Below, one piece after another: positions 1 to 5,406 of a stretch of DNA of 7,390 nucleotides. Origin of the DNA: an uncultured Lachnospiraceae bacterium (GTDB lineage Bacteria > Bacillota > Clostridia > Lachnospirales > Lachnospiraceae). The DNA lies in NCBI GenBank assembly GCA_934434905.1, contig CAKSAI010000155.1, positions 1-7,390 on the forward strand. Direction: 5' to 3'. The position numbers and the translations under genes were made by a program. Numbering within the stretch: the stretch's first letter is position 1; the number at the start of each line of letters is the position of its first letter. The notes beneath the pieces were generated by a model. That model worked only from the letters and a program-made list of their open reading frames with translations. It had not been told where the DNA came from and made no database searches.

Positions 1-2
1 CG

Positions 3-137
3 CTGGAAGCCATGAAGGCTGCCAGTCGTATTGCGGAAGAAAATGGTATATCTGACATGACGCTGGAAGAAATCAATGCGAAGATTGCCAAAGTAAGGGA
101 GAAGATAGACATTATTCTCGCTGAGTCAGAGGAGTAA
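3..137 (+). CDS. C-terminal fragment of a probable type II antitoxin (5' end outside window)
   Basis: An open frame enters from the left edge and runs 44 codons to a TAA at 135-137. The visible protein is hydrophilic and strongly helical in character: an Ala/Glu-rich stretch, then a GISDMTLEEINAKIAKVRE segment and an acidic tail ending ESEE. The 'G-T/I-S-D-M-T-L-E/D-E-I-N-A-x-I' pattern resembles the C-terminal toxin-binding tail of small Firmicute antitoxins (RelB/DinJ or Phd/YefM-like); this is recall of a family style, not a search result, and the DNA-binding N-terminus is missing, so the family cannot be fixed. The gene converges on trpA, with only 28 nt between the two stop codons. No toxin-sized frame follows it on the plus strand, so any partner must lie upstream, outside the window, or be absent. 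It may also be a small hypothetical protein with no toxin partner. Confidence 0.5.
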   Translation: MEAMKAASRIAEENGISDMTLEEINAKIAKVREKIDIILAESEE

Positions 138-150
138 TGGTATGATTTTT

Positions 151-184
151 GAAAGGGGTCGCGAATTAATTCGCAGCCTCTTTC
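151..184. terminator. Near-palindromic hairpin between convergent genes, overlapping the trpA stop codon
   Basis: A perfect 14-bp palindrome, GCGAATTAATTCGC (161-174), is flanked by further complementary arms: GAAAGGGGTC on the left and AGCCTCTTTC on the right. Read as plus-strand RNA this gives about 15 bp outside a UUAA loop, with two G-U wobbles and one C-A mismatch; as minus-strand RNA the wobbles become A-C or C-A mismatches at two places, so the stem is weaker. It starts 14 nt after the stop of the plus-strand gene and contains the trpA stop (166-168). Neither side has a strong uninterrupted U tract (plus side CUUUCAUUU, minus side CAAAAAUCAU), so terminator activity is a reasonable inference, better for the plus strand than for the trp operon. 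Confidence 0.45.
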
Positions 185-939
185 ATTTCCCTCACATACG
201 CTGCAACATATGGTGCTGCCTCCCGTCCGTGCTCTGCGATGCGGTTGACAATGGCAGAACCAACAATGACACCATCGGCGTATTGAGCCATTTCCCTGGC
301 ATGGGCGGGTGTTGAGATGCCGAAGCCGACGGCGCAGGGAATCTGAGGATTGGCCTTGCGCACCAGCTCCACCATCTTGGAGATGTCAGTGGTGATCTCG
401 CCCCGCATTCCGGTGACACCCAGGGATGAGACGCAGTAGACGAAGCCTTCTGCCTCCTTGGCGATCATGGAGATCCGATCGTGGGAAGTGGGGGCGATCA
501 GGCTTATGAAGTCCAGACCGTATTTACGGCAGGTTGGAGCAAACTCTTCCTTTTCCTCAAAGGGGACGTCAGGAAGGATCAGCCCGTCCATGCCGATGTC
601 GGCAGCGGTTTTTACAAAGCGTTCGATGCCGTAGGAGAAGACCACGTTGGCATAAGTCATGAAGACCATGGGGGTGTCGATCTCACGGCGCAGTTCTTTT
701 ACCATATCAAAGATCTTGTCGGTGGTGACACCTCCTGCAAGCGCCCGGACGTTGGCACCCTGAATGACGGGGCCCTCCGCTGTGGGGTCAGAGAAGGGAA
801 TCCCAAGCTCAATCAGGTCGGCACCATTTTCAGCCATGGCCCGGACGATTTCGGCGGTGGTGGCAAGATCCGGGTCTCCGCAGGTGACAAAGGCGATGAA
901 GGCCTTTCCGTTCGTAAATGCTTTCTGTATGTTACTCAT
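166..939 (-). CDS. trpA: Tryptophan synthase alpha subunit
   Basis: TrpA cleaves indole-3-glycerol phosphate to indole and glyceraldehyde 3-phosphate in the cytoplasm and channels indole to TrpB, with which it forms an alpha2-beta2 complex. The protein has 257 residues, close to the usual 250-270, and is a TIM barrel. Visible motifs are AFVTCGDPD (16-24), the catalytic Glu44 in LIELGIPFSDP, Tyr168 in FVYCVSSLGVTG, and the phosphate-binding segments GFGIS (205-209) and GSA (227-229). The position equivalent to the catalytic Asp60 of the Salmonella enzyme (SDPLADGP) is Glu55 here (SDPTAEGP), a conservative change. The ATG is preceded by AAAGGAG with 9 nt spacing. It is the last gene of the operon, 63 nt after trpB, and its stop codon lies inside a hairpin. 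It contains no tryptophan residue. Confidence 0.97.
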   Translation of the reverse strand: MSNIQKAFTNGKAFIAFVTCGDPDLATTAEIVRAMAENGADLIELGIPFSDPTAEGPVIQGANVRALAGGVTTDKIFDMVKELRREIDTPMVFMTYANVVFSYGIERFVKTAADIGMDGLILPDVPFEEKEEFAPTCRKYGLDFISLIAPTSHDRISMIAKEAEGFVYCVSSLGVTGMRGEITTDISKMVELVRKANPQIPCAVGFGISTPAHAREMAQYADGVIVGSAIVNRIAEHGREAAPYVAAYVREMKEAAN

Positions 940-1002
940 AAGTGTTGACTCCTTTCATTATTCATACCCATTTCTGAAAATTCCGGGCACGATGCAGATT
1001 TG

Positions 1003-2193
1003 CTACTCATGGATATCCTGCCCGCGGTAGCGTGCAATGGCTGCACAGTCCTTGTCGCCGCGGCCGGAAATATTAATGACGATGATCTGTGACGGATCCA
1101 TGGAGGGTGCCAGCTTCCTGGCATATGCCACGGCATGGGCCGATTCAATGGCCGGAATGATGCCTTCGGTACGACTTAGATATTCAAAGGCTTCCACGGC
1201 CTCATCGTCGGTGATAGCCACATATTCTGCACGCCCGGTGTCGTGAAGGTACGCGTGTTCCGGCCCGATGCCGGGGTAATCCAGCCCGGCAGAGATGGAA
1301 TATACCGGGGCGATCTGCCCGTATTCGTCCTGGCAGAAGTAGGATTTCATTCCGTGGAAGATGCCAAGCTTTCCGGTGGAGATGGTGGCGGCTGTCTCGA
1401 AGGTGTCAATGCCCCGCCCGGCTGCCTCGCAGCCGATCAGGCGCACGGAAGGGTCACCGATGAAGTGGTAGAAGGCTCCCATGGCATTGCTGCCGCCGCC
1501 CACGCAGGCGATGACAGCGTCCGGCAGCCGTCCTTCCTTCTCCATAAGCTGGGCCTTGATCTCCTTGGAGATCACCGACTGAAAATCCCGGACGATGGTG
1601 GGGAAGGGGTGCGGCCCCATGACGGAGCCGAGACAGTAGTGGGTGTCGTCAATACGATTGGTCCATTCACGCATGGCCTCGGAGACGGCATCCTTCAGTG
1701 TGCCGGTTCCGGTGGAGACCGGAACGACCTCCGCACCCAGAAGCCGCATGCGGTAGACGTTTAAGGCCTGACGTATGGTATCCTCCTCGCCCATAAATAC
1801 CACACACTCCATGCCGAGAAGTGCAGCGGCAGTGGCGGTGGCAACACCGTGCTGGCCAGCCCCGGTCTCGGCGATGAGCCGTGTCTTTCCCATCTTTTTT
1901 GCCAGGAGGGCCTGCCCCAGCACATTGTTGATCTTGTGGGAGCCGGTGTGGTTTAGATCCTCGCGCTTTAAGTAGATTTTGGCGCCGCCCAGATCCGTTG
2001 TCATTTTCTCTGCAAAATACAGACGGCTTGGCCGGCCGGCATACTCGTTGAAGAGCGTGGTCAGTTCACGGTTGAACTCAGGATCATTCTTGTAATGATT
2101 GTAGGCTGTTTCCAGCTCGATTACGGCGTTCATCAGTGTTTCCGGTATGTATTGTCCCCCGTGGGTGCCGAATCTTCCTTTTGATTCTGTCAT
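1003..2193 (-). CDS. trpB: Tryptophan synthase beta subunit (TrpB1 type)
   Basis: TrpB is the PLP enzyme that condenses indole with L-serine to give L-tryptophan, the final step, partnered with TrpA. The 396 residues match the classic TrpB1 length. The N-terminal RFGTHGGQYIPETL signature (7-20) is present. The PLP lysine is Lys87 in HTGSHKIN, and the catalytic Glu109 lies in AETGAGQHG; both carry the same numbers as in the Salmonella enzyme. The PLP phosphate loop is GGGSNA (232-237), and a GRGDKD segment lies near the C-terminus. The start ATG overlaps the trpF stop (ATGA, 2193-2190), with GGAGG about 6 nt upstream, so translation is probably coupled to trpF. The full TrpB1 motifs and adjacency to trpA argue against a stand-alone TrpB2. 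Confidence 0.98.
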   Translation of the reverse strand: MTESKGRFGTHGGQYIPETLMNAVIELETAYNHYKNDPEFNRELTTLFNEYAGRPSRLYFAEKMTTDLGGAKIYLKREDLNHTGSHKINNVLGQALLAKKMGKTRLIAETGAGQHGVATATAAALLGMECVVFMGEEDTIRQALNVYRMRLLGAEVVPVSTGTGTLKDAVSEAMREWTNRIDDTHYCLGSVMGPHPFPTIVRDFQSVISKEIKAQLMEKEGRLPDAVIACVGGGSNAMGAFYHFIGDPSVRLIGCEAAGRGIDTFETAATISTGKLGIFHGMKSYFCQDEYGQIAPVYSISAGLDYPGIGPEHAYLHDTGRAEYVAITDDEAVEAFEYLSRTEGIIPAIESAHAVAYARKLAPSMDPSQIIVINISGRGDKDCAAIARYRGQDIHE

Positions 2194-2840
2194 TTGTTTC
2201 CTCCATTCTGCTGATCAACAATCTGTGTCAGCGCTTTCATTTTATGATAATCTTTATAACCATCTGTCTCTACGCCGGAGCTTACGTCCACCGCAAAGGG
2301 ATGAAATCGTATTATGGCTTCGGCGATATTGTTACAGTCCAGTCCCCCGGCCAGAAAGTAAGGCCGTTCTATCTTCGCAATCAGTGACCAGTCGAAGGTC
2401 TGTCCGGTTCCGCCTCCTCCGTTATCCAAGAGTATGTAGTCTGCTTCGGAAGCAAGCGCCCGCATGAGCGCTTGACGGGAGTCTATGTGGAAGGCCTGGA
2501 TGATCGGCTTGTCTGTGACATTCCGCAGGGCGGACAGATAGGCATTGTCCTCATTCCCGTGAAGCTGGATCACATCGATGGTTCCGGCTTCGGTGAGTGC
2601 CCGGATGGAGCAAAGAGGCTCATTGACGAAGACACCGACTGCCTGAATGTCGTTTGCAAGCTGTGCTTTTAGGCGATGTGCCATTGCAGGGGCGACATAA
2701 CGGCGGCTTCCCGGTGCAAATACGAAGCCGATATAGTCAGGCTTTAATTCGTTGGCATAGGCAATGTCCGAGGCTCTGGACAGGCCGCAGATCTTGAGCC
2801 TGGTGTTCTTGTATGTAGCTGTTTCCTTCGAGATATCCAT
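2190..2840 (-). CDS. trpF: Phosphoribosylanthranilate isomerase
   Basis: TrpF catalyses the Amadori rearrangement of N-(5-phosphoribosyl)anthranilate to the carboxyphenylamino-deoxyribulose phosphate used by TrpC. The protein has 216 residues. The conserved KICGL motif carries the general base Cys18, and the general acid is Asp139 in ILLDNGGGGTGQTFDW. Other family signatures are IGFVFAPGSRRYV (37-49), VGVFVN (68-73), IQLHGNED (91-98), the phosphate-binding LAGGL (163-167) and VDVSSGVE (184-191). KICG usually lies within the first ten residues; here about ten extra residues precede it. No alternative ATG, GTG or TTG lies between Met1 and Cys18, and AAAGGAAG stands 9 nt before the ATG, so the extension looks genuine. 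It lies 27 nt after trpC and overlaps trpB by 4 nt. Confidence 0.96.
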   Translation of the reverse strand: MDISKETATYKNTRLKICGLSRASDIAYANELKPDYIGFVFAPGSRRYVAPAMAHRLKAQLANDIQAVGVFVNEPLCSIRALTEAGTIDVIQLHGNEDNAYLSALRNVTDKPIIQAFHIDSRQALMRALASEADYILLDNGGGGTGQTFDWSLIAKIERPYFLAGGLDCNNIAEAIIRFHPFAVDVSSGVETDGYKDYHKMKALTQIVDQQNGGNK

Positions 2841-2867
2841 GTGTGATCACTTCCTTTCAAGTTCCTG

Positions 2868-3656
2868 TCATTGTCCGGCTGTTCGCAGGCTGTCCAGCAT
2901 GGCTTTCTTGTCAGCCGTCCGCATAAGCGTCTCTCCGATCAGCACCGCATTGACCCCTTGCTTCTTTAAGGCCGCTACATCGGCGGCACTTTTAATCCCA
3001 CTCTCAGCCACAAACAGTACCGATGGCGGAACCAGCCCGCGCAGTCTTCCGGTGTTGGTGATGTCCACGGTAAAGTCAGAGAGGTTTCGGTTATTGACGC
3101 CGATGATCCGTGCGCCTGCGGATAAAGCAGAGGCGATCTCCGCCTCATCATGGGCTTCCACCAGTGCGGAGATCCCCAGAGAATCGCAGATAGCGATATA
3201 TTCTCGTAGCTGTTCTGTCGTAAGCAGTGAGCAGATCAGAAGTACAGCGGAAGCGCCCAGCAGCTTTGCCTCATAGATCATATATTCATCCACCACGAAG
3301 TCCTTGCGCAGACAGGGGATGGAGACGGAAGCCGCGATTTCCTTAAGGTACTGATCGTTTCCCAGAAACCAGTGAGGCTCTGTGAGCACCGAGATGCAGG
3401 CTGCTCCGGCCGCCTCATAGTCTCTGGCAATGGCAAGATAAGGGAAATCCGGTGCGATCACTCCCTTGGAGGGGGAAGCCTTCTTGCATTCGCAGATAAA
3501 AGACAGCTCATCATCGGCCAATGCCTGTTCAAATGGAAACCCCGTATCACAGTCCATGGAAAGAGCCTTTGCCCGAATTTCCGCGAGGGGAACGGCCTTT
3601 TGTGCTTCGGCTAACCGGTTTGTTGTATATGCAGCAATTTCATTTAATATTGTCAT
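2868..3656 (-). CDS. trpC: Indole-3-glycerol-phosphate synthase
   Basis: TrpC closes the indole ring, turning the TrpF product into indole-3-glycerol phosphate with loss of CO2 and water. At 262 residues it is a normal monofunctional enzyme, not the TrpC-TrpF fusion of enterobacteria. Active-site residues of the TIM barrel are visible: Glu56 and Lys58 in ECKKASPSKG, the general-acid Lys118 in LRKDFVVDEYMIYEA, Glu167 in LVEAHDE, Asn188/Asn189 in IGVNNRNL, and Glu218-Ser219 in FVAESGI, followed by the phosphate-binding IGETLMR near the C-terminus. The start ATG has a strong AGGAGG 7 nt upstream. It lies 53 nt after trpD. The protein contains one tryptophan (PHWFLGN). Confidence 0.98.
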   Translation of the reverse strand: MTILNEIAAYTTNRLAEAQKAVPLAEIRAKALSMDCDTGFPFEQALADDELSFICECKKASPSKGVIAPDFPYLAIARDYEAAGAACISVLTEPHWFLGNDQYLKEIAASVSIPCLRKDFVVDEYMIYEAKLLGASAVLLICSLLTTEQLREYIAICDSLGISALVEAHDEAEIASALSAGARIIGVNNRNLSDFTVDITNTGRLRGLVPPSVLFVAESGIKSAADVAALKKQGVNAVLIGETLMRTADKKAMLDSLRTAGQ

Positions 3657-3709
3657 TCGAAAACCTCCTATCGTAACAGGAATGGGCGTGGGCTGAACTG
3701 TGTTACCAC
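3657..3709 (-). other. trpD-trpC intergenic spacer with small stem-loop and strong RBS
   Basis: The 53-nt spacer carries complementary arms GTAACA (3673-3678 on the plus strand) and TGTTAC (3701-3706), a 6-bp stem around a 22-nt loop. Directly after it, in the direction of transcription, is the AGGAGG of trpC. No U run follows, so it is not an intrinsic terminator. It might limit RNA decay or set trpC translation, but such a short stem could also be chance. Confidence 0.3.
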
Positions 3710-4726
3710 TTATCGGTTCGAAACCGCTATAAGCTCTTCCAGCGTCTTGGCTGCCGCTCCGCAGTCGATCTGTGCCGCGGCAAGCCGGATCCCTTCCGCT
3801 ATCGTGGCAGCTTTCCCGGCGATATACAGTGCAGCGCCTGCATTCATCAGCACGGCGTCCCGTCTCGGCCCCTGTTCGCCTGCAAGGATCGCCCGCGTGA
3901 TAGCGGCATTTTCGGCAGGAGAGCCGCCAATAAGGTCGCTCTTATTGCATCTTACCAATCCGAAGTCCTCCGGCTTTATCACGTAGCTGAGATATGTACC
4001 ATCCTTAAATTCGCAGATTGTAGTAGGAGCACTCATGGAGATCTCATCCAGCTTATCCTGCCCGTAGACCACCATGCCCTTCTTCACACCCAGGCTTGTG
4101 AGTACGCGTGCCAGAGGCTCCACCAGGGATTCATCGTAGACACCCAGAAGCTGCATGTCTGGGGAGGCCGGGTTCGTCAAGGGTCCAAGAATGTTGAATA
4201 CGGTGCGGATGCCAAGCTCCTTTCGGATAGAGCCTACGTATTTCATGGAGGTGTGGTACTTCTGGGCGAAGAAGAAGCACATACCCGCCGTATCCAGAAG
4301 CTCGCTGCATTTCTTCGGTGTCTGATCGATGTTGACGCCCAGTGCCTCCAGACAATCGGCGGTACCGCAACTGGATGAGGCGGCACGATTTCCATGCTTT
4401 GCTACCTTCACGCCTGCAGAGGCAGCTACCAGAGCAGCAGTGGTGGAGATGTTGAAGCTGTGGGCTCCGTCCCCTCCGGTTCCCACGATCTCCATAAGAC
4501 CGTCCCGGTGCTCTGCCTTCACTGCATGCTCCCGCATAGCGGCAGCACAGCCGGAGATCTCATCAATGGTCTCAGCCTTGGTACTCTTCGTGGAAAGTGC
4601 CGCCAGAAATGCAGCGTTCTGCACCTGGGTAGTCTCGCCGCTCATGATCTCATTCATAACGGCATAAGCCTCGTCATAGGTTAAGTCCTGTTTGTCTACA
4701 ATCTTTACAATCGCTTCCTGAATCAT
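3710..4726 (-). CDS. trpD: Anthranilate phosphoribosyltransferase
   Basis: TrpD transfers phosphoribose from PRPP to anthranilate, releasing pyrophosphate. The 338 residues are the normal length for a stand-alone enzyme without a fused glutaminase. An alpha-helical N-terminal domain starting MIQEAIVKIVDKQDLTYDEA is followed by the PRPP/phosphate-binding GTGGDGAHSFNIST (82-95), the KHGNR loop (110-114), a CGTADCLEALG segment (120-130), the anthranilate-site RKELGIRTVFNILGPLTNP (168-186) and the metal-binding acidic pair Asp227-Glu228 in LDEIS. The reading frame is closed by a TGA (4741-4739) just upstream and the N-terminus matches the family, so the ATG at 4726 is well supported. Only weak purine-rich sequence lies at normal distance; the strong AAGGAGG lies 43 nt upstream, beyond a hairpin. 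It contains no tryptophan. Confidence 0.97.
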   Translation of the reverse strand: MIQEAIVKIVDKQDLTYDEAYAVMNEIMSGETTQVQNAAFLAALSTKSTKAETIDEISGCAAAMREHAVKAEHRDGLMEIVGTGGDGAHSFNISTTAALVAASAGVKVAKHGNRAASSSCGTADCLEALGVNIDQTPKKCSELLDTAGMCFFFAQKYHTSMKYVGSIRKELGIRTVFNILGPLTNPASPDMQLLGVYDESLVEPLARVLTSLGVKKGMVVYGQDKLDEISMSAPTTICEFKDGTYLSYVIKPEDFGLVRCNKSDLIGGSPAENAAITRAILAGEQGPRRDAVLMNAGAALYIAGKAATIAEGIRLAAAQIDCGAAAKTLEELIAVSNR

Positions 4727-4830
4727 TTTTTCTTTCGGTCACAACCACTATAGGGGAACAGTGACCTTTCCTCCTTCTTTATAATGATGGTAATTAATGT
4801 ATAGTAACAATCGTATCTCCATATGGAAAT
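4727..4830 (-). promoter_or_regulatory. trpG-trpD spacer: strong Shine-Dalgarno set off from the trpD start by a hairpin
   Basis: This is the longest gap inside the operon. In transcript order it holds an AT-rich stretch, a strong AAGGAGG (4776-4770), then complementary arms GGTCAC (4766-4761) and GTGACC (4742-4737) around an 18-nt loop, then GAAAGAAAAA and the trpD ATG (4726). If the hairpin folds, the Shine-Dalgarno and ATG are separated by 3 plus 10 unpaired nt. Alternatively, the Shine-Dalgarno lies 8 nt before a CTG (4761-4759) that opens a 12-codon frame ending in a TGA which overlaps the trpD ATG (ATGA). A poor promoter-like pair, TTGTTA (4810-4805) and CATTAT (4786-4781) with 18 nt spacing, is also present but weak. 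Confidence 0.45.
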
Positions 4831-5406
4831 TTATGATCCGGCAATCCTCAGAAAATTTCGGATCATCCGCGTTCCCTCCGGTGTCATGATCGATTCCGGG
4901 TGAAACTGAACGCCATAGATTGGGTATTTCCGGTGCATCACCGCCATGATCTCCCCGTCATCGGTGCGTGCGGTCACCGCCAGACAATCCGGCAGGGTGC
5001 TCTCTATGGCAGCCAGGGAATGGTAGCGGGCCACCGACGTATCCTTCGGACAGCCTAAAAACAGTGGGCAATCCGTATCCAGTTGTACTTTGGATTGCTT
5101 TCCGTGCATGAGCCTTGCCGCATAGGATACCGTTGCCCCGAAGGCGGTACAGATGGCCTGGTGGCCAAGGCACACACCCAGAATGGGAAAATCAGAACTA
5201 AGCTCTCGTACCACATCCATGCAGATCCCTGCATCCTCCGGTCTGCCGGGGCCGGGGGAGAGGATGATGGCCTCCGGAGACATGGCCGCCACCTCAGAAA
5301 CAGTCAGAGCGTCGTTTCGGATCACCCGGATGTCCGGGTTGATGGAGCCCACCAGCTGATACAGGTTGTAAGAAAAACTGTCATAATTGTCAATCAGAAG
5401 TATCAT
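4831..5406 (-). CDS. trpG: Anthranilate synthase component II (glutamine amidotransferase)
   Basis: TrpG is the class I glutaminase subunit that supplies ammonia to TrpE for anthranilate synthesis. The 191 residues match the stand-alone family (about 190-200). It starts MILLIDNYDSFSYNL, has the oxyanion segment LSPGPGRPEDAG (49-60), the nucleophile Cys79 in GVCLGHQAI, and the His169/Glu171 pair in YGVQFHPESI, so the catalytic triad is complete. The start chosen at 5406 gives the family N-terminus; a 20-residue upstream extension in the same frame lies inside trpE and has no family match. ATG overlaps the trpE stop (ATGA, 5406-5403) with GGGAGG just upstream, giving coupled, roughly equal synthesis of the two subunits. 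In many Firmicutes the same subunit also serves p-aminobenzoate synthase (PabA role); no pab gene is present here to judge that. Confidence 0.97.
   Translation of the reverse strand: MILLIDNYDSFSYNLYQLVGSINPDIRVIRNDALTVSEVAAMSPEAIILSPGPGRPEDAGICMDVVRELSSDFPILGVCLGHQAICTAFGATVSYAARLMHGKQSKVQLDTDCPLFLGCPKDTSVARYHSLAAIESTLPDCLAVTARTDDGEIMAVMHRKYPIYGVQFHPESIMTPEGTRMIRNFLRIAGS

Noticed and set aside
142..315. 57-codon plus-strand frame after the antitoxin-like gene, with GAGGAG upstream
   Set aside because: Nearly all of it is antisense to trpA, and the apparent Shine-Dalgarno is simply the Glu-Glu codons at the end of the preceding gene.
481..948. 155-codon plus-strand open frame inside trpA
   Set aside because: It is antisense to intact trpA, with no family motif.
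1243..1764. 173-codon plus-strand open frame inside trpB
   Set aside because: It is antisense to the conserved TrpB active-site region, has low-complexity Gly/Asp-rich composition and no recognisable domain or ribosome binding site.
2764..3276. 170-codon plus-strand open frame across trpF/trpC
   Set aside because: It is antisense to two intact conserved genes; the Ser/Ala-rich composition is what a mirror frame would give.
4780..4785. TATAAT on the plus strand in the trpG-trpD spacer
   Set aside because: There is no -35 match at 16-18 nt upstream, and it would only transcribe antisense into trpG.
4781..4810. Internal promoter TTGTTA-18-CATTAT before trpD
   Set aside because: Only four of six matches in each box in an AT-rich spacer; too weak to call, and no conservation evidence is available.
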